From NCBI RefSeq assembly GCF_040207875.1, contig NZ_CP157942.1:1426001-1490000 (forward strand): 64,000 nucleotides of DNA. The letters are read 5' to 3'. This stretch comes from Wolbachia endosymbiont of Armadillidium arcangelii. GTDB lineage: Bacteria > Pseudomonadota > Alphaproteobacteria > Rickettsiales > Anaplasmataceae. Shown one piece after another: positions 45,752 to 54,625 of this stretch. The notes below the pieces were generated by a model that ran no database searches, was not told the DNA's origin, and was given only the letters and a program-made list of their open reading frames with translations. Both the position numbers and the translations under genes were made by a program. The stretch's first letter is position 1, and each line of letters begins with the position of its first letter.

Positions 45752-46693
45752 ATGTTTAGCGATAAAATAGTCCTAGACTTTGAAGTAGAAAAAGGTGACC
45801 CAATAGACCGATGTTACTTTTCTACACGTATCAAACTTACAGATGAGAGCAAGAATTTTCTATGTGAAAAGCTCGGTAAGCTTAACAATTTAGATGATTA
45901 TTTTGATCTTAATCCTGAAAATTTTTATATTTATTACAATAAATATGGTGGGCACTACGGTATAAATGAGCTATATGTCAGAGATAATAATGGTAGATAT
46001 TTAGCTACTAAACTTCCACTTGATCACAACGGATTTTCAATAGAGTTATCATTCGACGAGGTGAATTGTGGTTTTTATCCTCTTTATGCAATCTATAACC
46101 CCAATCAATATAACAAAAAGCAGGAGAAGAGCTTTGAAGATAATGGTGAATTGCGGTCACTTGCATCAAGTGTGCTAGATCACTTTCTAAATGGCTTAAC
46201 CATTCAAGACATGTTTTTGCAGATACAAAACAAATTTATTGAAAAAGAAACAAAATTAGCAAAAGAAAAAAGACAAGCAGAGAAAGAATTGAATCAAAAG
46301 AATGAAAAGTTAAGAGAACTCATAGAAAATGGTGAGATTGAAATATTTAAAGTAATAAAAGGTCATGGTATTGGAAATGGACGTTCAGCAGCAATTTTAC
46401 AACTCGATGATGATCTTGATGCAAGTAAGTACTACATAGCAGAGTATGAAGGCAATGAATACTTGCATTGTATGAGCCATGATTATGACATACTGCTTGA
46501 CCAGAGCGATTTATTTTTCGTTCTCAATAGCAGTTCTTATCTTGAACTTGAAAGCGGTTTCTACTCAATGCCTGCTGCTGGCAGCTGTGCTAAATATCTC
46601 GATATTAAGCATCGGCTTTTCAGCGATGATCAACTATCTAAGCAGTTATGCAAAATCAGGCAAGGGCTAGTTAACACCAAGACTTATTTATAG
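45752..46693 (+). CDS. Unknown 313-residue protein, first gene of effector locus
   Basis: The ATG at 45752 has GAGGAA eight or so bases upstream; a GTG at 45737 is less likely. The N-terminal 150 residues look beta-rich and soluble (IVLDFEVEKGDPIDRCYFS, YNKYGGHYGINELYVRD). A coiled coil spans about residues 163-200 (FIEKETKLAKEKRQAEKELN). The C-terminal 115 residues form another mixed domain (KVIKGHGIGNGRSAAILQLD, YYIAEYEGNEYLHCMSHDY). No signal peptide, membrane span or family I recognise. Only 22 bases separate it from the large metallopeptidase-ankyrin gene, on the same strand and probably the same mRNA, so it may be a chaperone, antidote or second subunit. That role is inference from gene order alone. 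Confidence 0.7.
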   Translation: MFSDKIVLDFEVEKGDPIDRCYFSTRIKLTDESKNFLCEKLGKLNNLDDYFDLNPENFYIYYNKYGGHYGINELYVRDNNGRYLATKLPLDHNGFSIELSFDEVNCGFYPLYAIYNPNQYNKKQEKSFEDNGELRSLASSVLDHFLNGLTIQDMFLQIQNKFIEKETKLAKEKRQAEKELNQKNEKLRELIENGEIEIFKVIKGHGIGNGRSAAILQLDDDLDASKYYIAEYEGNEYLHCMSHDYDILLDQSDLFFVLNSSSYLELESGFYSMPAAGSCAKYLDIKHRLFSDDQLSKQLCKIRQGLVNTKTYL

Positions 46694-46715
46694 TGAAAAT
46701 TTTTAAGAGGTGGAT

Positions 46716-49700
46716 ATGAAATTCAAAATAAACTCTGGATATGATAAATCACAAACGTTGATTAAAAAATTATTTCCAAATAAAGAAAGTATAGTAATAA
46801 ACGATCAGCTTACGATAGAAGTGAAATATGGGGGGCTAGCTAGTTATACACCCGAGTATATAAAACAAACTGTAAAAGATGCTTATGGAGCTTGGTCTGA
46901 AAATTTTTATTCACAAAAAAGCAGTCATGCTGGTCCGGTAAAATTGCAGCTTTATGCGCTGAAAAATTATGATGATTACAAAGCTCATATAAAGGAACTT
47001 TCAGGTGGTAAAGACCATAGAGAATTATGGGGTGGTGGAACAGTAAGAGCACATGAAGCTGACGGCACGATAGCAAAGACTTTCATTGTTGGAGATGTAA
47101 ATGGCTTACTTTGTGCAAAATCTAAAATCTTAATGGAAAAAATGAGCGATGCATTTCTTGAGTACGCCACTGGCGACCTCAATGCAGTACCTGAAATTTT
47201 ACGTACCGGTATGAAGCTTTTCATGTGGAGCTATGATGCAGCTAAAAAAGAAAGCACTCGCGATATGCACTACACAAAAGAAGCATACAACAAAATGCAG
47301 GAATCTGGGTATGATACACCGTATAAAATAGCAAGTATGTCTAACGACTATAGAATGTCAGATTGCTTGGTAACATTCCTACAAGAAAAACATCCTCAAT
47401 TCATAAAGCAATTGCTGACTGAAATGTCCTTCAATGGAGTACAAGCGATATCAAAATTCAAGCATATTTTGAATAATTCGGAAATTGAAAAAGAATTTAA
47501 GCAGTGGATGGATGTAAAAAGTGGCAATAAAATTGTAGCAGATCTTGTACCAGATAATGAGGTTATTACTTACAGCGAACACAAGCTTCAAATAAACATA
47601 AAATATGATAATAAAGAACTAAGTCAGGAAAAAATAAGTGATATAAAAGACACCATCGAGAATAGTATAAAAGACTTTGACTCGATATTTGGCATTAATA
47701 ATTCTCAGCCTTGGCACAATATACAAAATAAAGTCAACGTTTTCGTGTTTAACACAAAAAGTGACTACGAAAACTATCTGAAGGAATTGAACGTTAACTA
47801 TAAAGGCAATTCCGGTTTGACGCTCCAAGGTCGCGGCTCAGAAACTCATGTTTATTTTTATCTACAAGACCAATTCGATGACTCGTGTAAAACTTTAAAA
47901 CACGAATTGGGACACGCTTTGACTGTCATTAATTCCTATTACGGTACGGGTGACATTTTACCTAAAGCTATGCATGAAGGAGTTGCTAACTATATAGCAA
48001 GCTTGGAAGACGGTCAGCATATCAATGATCACGGAGATAAAGAGGCCTTGATTGCAATAAGAAATAAAGATCTCAAACCAGATGAGATATTGCGCAATAA
48101 TATTATGAACGATAAAGGGGAATATTATCATTCAGACGCTGAACAAGTGATCAAATTTCTTGAAGATAAACACCCAGATATGATTGATAATTTGCTCAAG
48201 AGCCTTTCTAAATCTGGTACGAATAGGTCTCAAGGTAATAAATTATTTGAGGATTTTTTGGCTGAGCTAAAAGGCTATGACCAAGAATTTAAACAGTGGG
48301 TCAAGGCTGAGTTGAGTGGTCTAAAGCATGAGCACGGAGTATCAAGTACGCAAGAGGATAAAGCTGAACAACCTGTTAGTGAAGAAAAAGAAAGAAGTAA
48401 AAGGTTACTAGAAGAAGACAAAGATGAGCAAAAAGAAGTTGTTATGAGAAGTGTAATAGAAAATATGGATAACAATTCTATCAACGAAGTGGAAGCTTCA
48501 AGCAGTGTTGCAGATGCACAACATCCCTTAAAAATAGAGGAACCTAATGATCAATCTATAAACGAAGAAGTTAAAGTGAAAAGTAAAGTCGAATCTAGAA
48601 AGAAAAGGTCAATCGACGAAGATAAAGAAGAAGATGCTATAGGAAATGTGAATGAGATAAACGAGGTAACAGGTGCAACACGTTTACATTCTGCTGCTTC
48701 ATTAGGAGATTTAAGCAAAGTAGCAACGCTTGTAAAACACAATGCATATATTGATACAAGAGACCATAATGGACAAACACCACTACATTACACCATTCAG
48801 TCAGGAAATACGGAAGTAGCAAAATATCTTATTGATAATGGCGCAAATCTTAATATTCGAGATAATTATTATCATAAAACTAATACTCAATATGTCTATT
48901 ACAAGACACCTTTACACTATGCTATTGAATCTGGCAATACAGAGATAGCTAAGTACTTAGTAGATCGTGGTGCAAACCCTAATATTCAAGATGCTTATTC
49001 CAAAGCACCATTATACAGTGCTATTTATTCAGGTAATGCAGAAATAGTGAAGTATCTGTTAGATCATAATGCAGATCCTAATAGTAAGGGTTTTCCGTTA
49101 CTTGCTGCTATTAAGCTAGGACATGCGGAAATAGTTAAGAGTTTAGTTGAGCATGATGCAGATCTTAGTATCAAGAACACGTCAGCTCAAACGCTGCTGC
49201 ACTATGCAATCGAGCTAAAACACACGGAAATTGCTAAGTACTTAATAGATCATGGTGTAGGTATTGACACTCGTGATATTAGCTCTGGTAAATCTCCACT
49301 ACATTTTGCCATGTACATGAAAAATATGGAAGTAGTTAAATATCTCATAGAGCACAATGCGGATATTGATGTTCAGGATAGCTACGGCTTAACACCTTTG
49401 CACCTTGCTGTTGATCTTGGGAGTAAGGGGATGATAGAGCGTTTAGTTGAAAACGGTGCGAATATTAACGTGCAGGATAATGATGGTTGGACACCGTTGG
49501 TTCATGCAGTGAGGAATGGGCAATTAGATACAGTAAAGTACCCAGTAAAAAACGGTGCTGATATTAATGTTGTGGATAAAGAAGGAGATACATTGCTTGA
49601 TCATGCTGTATTTTGTATAAAAGATGCAAAGTTATACAAAGATGTAGCGGATAGTAAAAAACATGGTGATGACGGTTTTTATTATCAAGAACTTTCAAAG

Positions 49701-50219
49701 AAAGCTGCAATTCGGGAAGAGACTGGAGAGGACATGCTTAAATATCTTAAAAAAACTATTATGCAAGAAGATGAACCTAACAATATAGATCAAATGCCGG
49801 CAGATCAACCTGCAAGTGGAGAAAGGAATAAAAGATCGCTAAGAGAGGATGAAGAGAAGCAAGAGGAAACAATTGTTATAGATAATGTGAAGAGTAATCA
49901 GGAAGATTCTTTAAAAATCAAAGTGGGTGAACCTATTGAAATGGGAAAATATAAGGTAGAGCTGCAAGTTACGTATGATGATGTAAGAAATTTTTATGAT
50001 ACTATACGTGGCAAACATCATGATGGTAGTGGATACAACTACGAGCAAATAATGGTTTTATATAATGGAATTGTCAAGCCAGCATCGCAGCATTATGATG
50101 AACCATTTACTCTTGCCGAGTCCTATATTACAGATGGGCATCTATTTATCAAAAATCAAGATTTTGGAATTTTGAATGATTTTAATGAGATGTTCTATAA
50201 AAATGATGAGTTTATGTAA
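46716..50219 (+). CDS. Multidomain metallopeptidase-ankyrin protein with three R-x-K-R linkers
   Basis: 1167 residues; ATG at 46716 with AGAGG upstream. Residues 1-270 and about 276-550 are two diverged copies of one domain (shared endings FKQWMDVKSG and FKQWVKAELSG; shared FLQEKHPQFI and FLEDKHPDMI). Only the second copy has the zinc motif HELGH (396-400) and a downstream Glu in HEGVANYIA (Glu-421), as in gluzincin/M9 collagenase-like peptidases. Acidic linkers follow with RSKR (560-563) and RKKR (628-631). Nine full ankyrin repeats and a partial tenth occupy about 655-985. A third basic site RNKR (1037-1040) precedes an unknown C-terminal domain. No signal peptide is visible. I infer a secreted effector processed in the host; this is unproven. 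Confidence 0.85.
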   Translation: MKFKINSGYDKSQTLIKKLFPNKESIVINDQLTIEVKYGGLASYTPEYIKQTVKDAYGAWSENFYSQKSSHAGPVKLQLYALKNYDDYKAHIKELSGGKDHRELWGGGTVRAHEADGTIAKTFIVGDVNGLLCAKSKILMEKMSDAFLEYATGDLNAVPEILRTGMKLFMWSYDAAKKESTRDMHYTKEAYNKMQESGYDTPYKIASMSNDYRMSDCLVTFLQEKHPQFIKQLLTEMSFNGVQAISKFKHILNNSEIEKEFKQWMDVKSGNKIVADLVPDNEVITYSEHKLQINIKYDNKELSQEKISDIKDTIENSIKDFDSIFGINNSQPWHNIQNKVNVFVFNTKSDYENYLKELNVNYKGNSGLTLQGRGSETHVYFYLQDQFDDSCKTLKHELGHALTVINSYYGTGDILPKAMHEGVANYIASLEDGQHINDHGDKEALIAIRNKDLKPDEILRNNIMNDKGEYYHSDAEQVIKFLEDKHPDMIDNLLKSLSKSGTNRSQGNKLFEDFLAELKGYDQEFKQWVKAELSGLKHEHGVSSTQEDKAEQPVSEEKERSKRLLEEDKDEQKEVVMRSVIENMDNNSINEVEASSSVADAQHPLKIEEPNDQSINEEVKVKSKVESRKKRSIDEDKEEDAIGNVNEINEVTGATRLHSAASLGDLSKVATLVKHNAYIDTRDHNGQTPLHYTIQSGNTEVAKYLIDNGANLNIRDNYYHKTNTQYVYYKTPLHYAIESGNTEIAKYLVDRGANPNIQDAYSKAPLYSAIYSGNAEIVKYLLDHNADPNSKGFPLLAAIKLGHAEIVKSLVEHDADLSIKNTSAQTLLHYAIELKHTEIAKYLIDHGVGIDTRDISSGKSPLHFAMYMKNMEVVKYLIEHNADIDVQDSYGLTPLHLAVDLGSKGMIERLVENGANINVQDNDGWTPLVHAVRNGQLDTVKYPVKNGADINVVDKEGDTLLDHAVFCIKDAKLYKDVADSKKHGDDGFYYQELSKKAAIREETGEDMLKYLKKTIMQEDEPNNIDQMPADQPASGERNKRSLREDEEKQEETIVIDNVKSNQEDSLKIKVGEPIEMGKYKVELQVTYDDVRNFYDTIRGKHHDGSGYNYEQIMVLYNGIVKPASQHYDEPFTLAESYITDGHLFIKNQDFGILNDFNEMFYKNDEFM

Positions 50220-50584
50220 CATAAAAAGTGGATGAGAATTAATTGATATAGGAAATTAGGGTTTTTGCATGATCTTCTATCATTCCAATCAGAAAGGTGT
50301 CATCCCAGTGCTTGACACTGGCTTTTTTTACTAGATTCCAGCATCAAGTGCTGACCACCTACTACTAAAATTGCCTACAAATTGCAACAGTTGTGCGCTT
50401 GACTACTAGAGTTTTAAAAGGAAGGTGTCATGCCAGTCTGGCATCTAGTTAAATTCACGAGTATAAAAAAATACAACGTTTCTGATGATGGTGGAAATTA
50501 GTGTTTACTCGGATGATACCCTTTGGGTTTTGTACAGCTATCCTTCACGTGCTATGTAAATAACAACTATGCAACAGTTCAAGA
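50220..50584. repeat. Intergenic palindromic repeats
   Basis: The gap after the large effector gene contains palindromic-element pieces: gtcatcccagtgcttgacac near 50298-50320, and gtgtcatgccagtctggcat near 50425-50445. No gene was found. The plus-strand frame at 50523-50744 is antisense to thyX. Confidence 0.7.
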
Positions 50585-51424
50585 TTATTTACCAAGTATA
50601 GACATCAGCTCATCCCATTCTCTTTTACCAATGCCACTTTCTTCTCTCGTAACATTTTCTCCTTTTATTAATTTGCGAATTATTTCAAGACCAGTTTTTG
50701 AAATGCAGGCTGATTTTAAGGAATATTCAACGAAAGCATTATAGGCCAGCGGAACCCATTTCTTTATTATATCCAACATAACTTCTGCGTAAACTCTAAT
50801 TTCATATTGGGCATGCTTATCAGCTCTAAGCCTTAAAAAGTGAAGAAGGTTATGCAGATCTATTTTCCAATAAAATTGGGTATAGTAATTAAGTGTTAGA
50901 TTAGTTCGGGCAATTTCTCTTGCAAGGCCCTGCTCAATAAATTTCTCATAATGAGAATATACTAAATTAGAATCATTTGTCAGAGAATCTATTATTTCTT
51001 TTGAAGTATTTGAATCAAAAGCTTCACCACTGCCTTGTTTATTATTATCAGATTGTTTTGCAACCTGTTCTGGTTTTGGTATATAAAATTCATTATCAAG
51101 TATTGAATACCTTCCAGAATATTCATTCACATTTGCAGTTCTATGTCTTATCCATTGTCTTGCAATAAAAATTGGAAGTTTCACGTGAAACTTAATTTCA
51201 CACATTTCAAATGGAGTTGTATGATGGTGTCTCATCAAATATTTTATAAGCGCCTCATCTTGATTTATCTGTTTCGTTCCCTTTCCATAAGAAACTCGAG
51301 CGGCTTGGACTATGGCGCTATCAGAGCCCATATAATCAATCACTCGAACAAATCCATGATCTAATACCTTATGTTCCTCGTATAGAATGTCATCTATTTC
51401 TTTTATTGTAGTTCGCCTATTCAT
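50585..51424 (-). CDS. thyX: Flavin-dependent thymidylate synthase
   Basis: A 279-residue ThyX, which methylates dUMP using FAD, NADPH and methylene-tetrahydrofolate. The ThyX motif is present as RHRTANVNEYSGRY, with MRHHHTTPFEMCEIKFHVK before it and LDIIKKWVPLAYNAF near the end. Typical of Rickettsiales, which lack thyA. The window also carries folA. Its ATG overlaps the murA stop by 8 bases, so murA and thyX are co-transcribed. Confidence 0.96.
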   Translation of the reverse strand: MNRRTTIKEIDDILYEEHKVLDHGFVRVIDYMGSDSAIVQAARVSYGKGTKQINQDEALIKYLMRHHHTTPFEMCEIKFHVKLPIFIARQWIRHRTANVNEYSGRYSILDNEFYIPKPEQVAKQSDNNKQGSGEAFDSNTSKEIIDSLTNDSNLVYSHYEKFIEQGLAREIARTNLTLNYYTQFYWKIDLHNLLHFLRLRADKHAQYEIRVYAEVMLDIIKKWVPLAYNAFVEYSLKSACISKTGLEIIRKLIKGENVTREESGIGKREWDELMSILGK

Positions 51425-52703
51425 AATATATTCTCAAGGAGATATCAGCTCCACATGAATTGAGTTTTTCATCCATTGCTTCATATCCTCTCAATAAATG
51501 ATGTGAGTTATTTATTGTAGTTTCTCCATTTGCTACCAAAGAAGCAAGAATTAAAGCTGCTGTTGATCTTAAGTCATTAGCATGTAGATCAGCTCCAGAT
51601 AAGCTCTTTATTCCACTTATAGTAGCTTTACTTTTTTCGATGCTGATATCAGCACCTAATTTTCTTAACTCATTTGCATGTGCAAATCTATTTTCAAAAA
51701 CATTTTCTTCAATTACTGATATTCCACCTGCAATTGACATTGCAGACATTAGTTGTGGTTGCATATCACTGGGAAAGTTAGGATATGGATTTGTTGCAAC
51801 GTGAGCAGATTTAATAGGGCCACTTTTTCTGGAAATAATAATACCATCGTCATGTAACTCAACTCTGGCTCCTATAGTCTTCAATTCATTTGCAATACAT
51901 CCTATATCAGATAGACTTACTCCTTCTAACTTTAGCTCGCCGCCGGTAATGACAGCAGCTAGCGCATATGTACCGGTTTCTATGCGATCTGGTATTATTT
52001 TGTGGACACATCCGTTTAATTCCTCAACGCCTTCTATTGTGATTTTTGTGTTGTTGACTTCAATATTGGCACCCATCCTCTTCAGGAACTCTATTAAATC
52101 AAGAACTTCCGGCTCTATTGCAGCATTGCTTATTATCGTTACTCCTTCTGCAAGTGTTGCTGCCATTATTATATTTTCTGTTGCACCAACACTCACTTTT
52201 TCAAATGTTATTTCTTTGCCTTGCAATTTCCCCTTTGTTGTTGCAGTTATATTACAGCCATCAATTTCAATTTGAACTCCCATTGCTTCAAGCGCCTTGA
52301 TATGCATGTCAACAGGACGTTTTCCAATATTACACCCACCAGGAAACACTGTTGCAATTTTACCAAATCTACTAAGCATTGGACCCAACATTAGAAAAGA
52401 TGCTCGCAGTCTGCTTGCAATTTTATGTGATATTAAATGGTTATTGATATTGCTACAGTCAATTTTTAAAGTGTGATTTGCTTTATAATCTTTATTGTGT
52501 ATGAAATTCACTTTTGCACCAAGACTCTTAAGCAGCTCAGACATCAAGTGTACATCAATTAAATCAGGTACGTTATGCAAAGTTACTGAAGAATTACTCA
52601 ACAAGCTCGCCGCCATTATTGGTAAGACGGCATTCTTTGAACCATTAATCTTGATTTTTCCAACCAAGGGTCTATGATTACTCCTTACTAATATTTTATG
52701 CAT
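51417..52703 (-). CDS. murA: UDP-N-acetylglucosamine 1-carboxyvinyltransferase
   Basis: A 428-residue MurA, first committed enzyme of peptidoglycan precursor synthesis, adding enolpyruvate to UDP-GlcNAc. The substrate Lys/Asn pair is in GSKNAVLPIMAA and the catalytic Cys in PGGCNIGKRPVDMH. SDMQPQLMSAMSIA and DLRSTAALILASL are typical late motifs. Wolbachia keep lipid II synthesis for cell division even though they have little or no wall, so it fits with dapA and ftsI. Normal length; overlaps thyX by 8 bases. Confidence 0.97.
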   Translation of the reverse strand: MHKILVRSNHRPLVGKIKINGSKNAVLPIMAASLLSNSSVTLHNVPDLIDVHLMSELLKSLGAKVNFIHNKDYKANHTLKIDCSNINNHLISHKIASRLRASFLMLGPMLSRFGKIATVFPGGCNIGKRPVDMHIKALEAMGVQIEIDGCNITATTKGKLQGKEITFEKVSVGATENIIMAATLAEGVTIISNAAIEPEVLDLIEFLKRMGANIEVNNTKITIEGVEELNGCVHKIIPDRIETGTYALAAVITGGELKLEGVSLSDIGCIANELKTIGARVELHDDGIIISRKSGPIKSAHVATNPYPNFPSDMQPQLMSAMSIAGGISVIEENVFENRFAHANELRKLGADISIEKSKATISGIKSLSGADLHANDLRSTAALILASLVANGETTINNSHHLLRGYEAMDEKLNSCGADISLRIYYE

Positions 52704-52998
52704 TTATTAAGCTAGACTTTATTGAATAAGTATAGTGAACCAGCAGTAAAAGGCAAATTGCAAACAATATCAAGTCAGATCTCTTCATATAGTACCACAC
52801 AACTGTTGTAATTTGCAAATTTTGGAGTAACAAGGGGTGTCATTCCAGTGCTCGACACTGGAATCTAGTTAAGTTGGTAAGCATAAAAGTAGTCATTTTA
52901 TGTTAAAATACAACATTTTGATGATTATGTAAAGGCTGGATTCCAGTGTCAGCTACTCGAATGACATCTTCATAGTCGATTCAAAATAGCATAGTTAA
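52704..52998. repeat. Intergenic palindromic repeats between murA and fabF
   Basis: Two palindromic pieces, cattccagtgctcgacactg near 52841-52862 and gattccagtgtcagctact near 52928-52947, sit in the 295-base gap. No gene was found. Confidence 0.7.
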
Positions 52999-54270
52999 CT
53001 ACAACTTTCCAAAAATAAGAGACGCATTAGTGCCACCAAAACCAAATGAATTAGAAAGCACATACTGAATTTTATGCTCTTGAGCTTCAAATGGTACAAA
53101 ATTCAAATCACATCCTTCTGAAGGTTTATGCAGATTCAAAGTTGGTGGAACAATTCCGCTCTTTAATGCAAGGATACTAAATATTGCTTCAACACTTCCT
53201 GCGGCACCAAGTAAATGTCCTATAGAAGATTTAGTCGAGGAAACAGGTATTTTATAGGCATACTCACCGAATAACTGCTTCATTGCTATTACTTCTATTT
53301 TGTCTCCAAGTGGTGTTGAAGTGCCATGTGCATTGATATACCCAATTTGACTTGGGCTGATTTGTGCATTTTTTAAAGCAAGCTCCATTGCCTTAAATGC
53401 GCCTCTTCCTTCTGGATGAGGTGCTGTGATATGGTACGCATCTCCTGTTAATCCATATCCAGTGAGTTCTGCATATATTTTTGCTCCTCTTTTTTTTGCA
53501 TGTTCATATTCTTCCAGCACTAATATACCTGCTCCTTCGCCCATGACAAACCCATCGCGTTCTTCATCCCATGGCCTTGAGGCTTCTTCAGGCTTATCAT
53601 TGAATTTAGTTGATAGCGCCTTCATCGATGCAAAACCTGCAATTCCAACTCTGCATAACGCACTTTCTGCTCCGCCTGCAATCATCACATCAGCTTCATC
53701 AAGTTTTATAGCTCTTGCTGAGTTTATAATTGCATGCGCACCTGTTGCACATGCAGTGACCGCTGAGTCATTTGGACCTGTAAATTCGTATTTGATAGAA
53801 ATATGGCCAGATATCAAATTTATTAGGCTTGCAGGGACAAAAAATGGACTGACACGCCTAGGCCCCTTTTCTTGCATGGTAATTACGTTTTCTTGAATTG
53901 ATGGAAGGCCACCTATACCAGAACCAATAACTACACCTACTCGCTCTTTATTAATATTTTGATTTTCCAAAACTAGTGAATCATCTACTGCCTGAATAGC
54001 AGCTGCAATGCCGTAATGAATAAAGCGATCTGTTCTTTTTAGGTCTTTTTCAGAAATATAACCTAGTGGATCGAAGTAACTTTCAATATCATCAGATTGC
54101 GTTGGAACTTGCCCTGCAACCCTGCAAGCAAGATCAGAAAAATCAAACCTATCTGTACTGATTTCTTTTATGCTAGATTTACCTTTGATCAACCTTGACC
54201 AAGTGTTATTAACACCTACTGCTAGTGGAGTAATTAAGCCAATACCAGTAACTACTACTTTTCTGCTCAT
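52999..54270 (-). CDS. fabF: Beta-ketoacyl-ACP synthase II
   Basis: A 423-residue condensing enzyme that elongates fatty acids by joining malonyl-ACP to acyl-ACP. The active Cys is in AVTACATGAHAI, and the two His residues are in NAHGTSTPLGDK and SSIGHLLGAAGS. The start MSRKVVVTGIGLITPLA and the end SFGFGGTNASLIFG are typical. Follows acpP by 6 bases on the same strand, the standard acpP-fabF operon. Confidence 0.97.
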   Translation of the reverse strand: MSRKVVVTGIGLITPLAVGVNNTWSRLIKGKSSIKEISTDRFDFSDLACRVAGQVPTQSDDIESYFDPLGYISEKDLKRTDRFIHYGIAAAIQAVDDSLVLENQNINKERVGVVIGSGIGGLPSIQENVITMQEKGPRRVSPFFVPASLINLISGHISIKYEFTGPNDSAVTACATGAHAIINSARAIKLDEADVMIAGGAESALCRVGIAGFASMKALSTKFNDKPEEASRPWDEERDGFVMGEGAGILVLEEYEHAKKRGAKIYAELTGYGLTGDAYHITAPHPEGRGAFKAMELALKNAQISPSQIGYINAHGTSTPLGDKIEVIAMKQLFGEYAYKIPVSSTKSSIGHLLGAAGSVEAIFSILALKSGIVPPTLNLHKPSEGCDLNFVPFEAQEHKIQYVLSNSFGFGGTNASLIFGKL

Positions 54271-54276
54271 TCAACA

Positions 54277-54537
54277 TTAATTGTTTGCTTTGTTTACTAC
54301 ATATTCAACTATCTGTTCCATGGTTTCCATCTTTTGTGCATCTTCATCAGGAATCTCTATACCAAACTCTTCTTCGGCTGCCATGATAATCTCAACTGCA
54401 TCTAAACTGTCTGCACCATGCTCTGAAAGCTTTGAAGAGCCATCAAATTTTTCTACATCCTTACTAATATGCTCTAGTATGATCTTTTTTACCTTTTCTT
54501 CTATATCTTCTCTAGTACTTTTTGCCAATTCACTCAT
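54277..54537 (-). CDS. acpP: Acyl carrier protein
   Basis: An 86-residue ACP. The phosphopantetheine attachment Ser is in the DSL motif of HGADSLDAVEIIMAAEEEFG. Four-helix layout and acidic composition are normal. It carries acyl chains for fatty acid synthesis. Six bases upstream of fabF. Confidence 0.97.
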   Translation of the reverse strand: MSELAKSTREDIEEKVKKIILEHISKDVEKFDGSSKLSEHGADSLDAVEIIMAAEEEFGIEIPDEDAQKMETMEQIVEYVVNKANN

Positions 54538-54625
54538 TTTTCACCAAAAAATAATCTATACCTTCGATGTTATAAGAAATTTTGATGTTTGCAATAGTTT
54601 TTATGGTTATTATAAAGGTTTTTAG

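Noticed and set aside
45752..50219. Identification of the gene pair as cifA-cifB
   Set aside because: No PD-(D/E)xK nuclease, deubiquitinase or other Cif features were seen. The large gene has HELGH peptidase and ankyrin domains instead.
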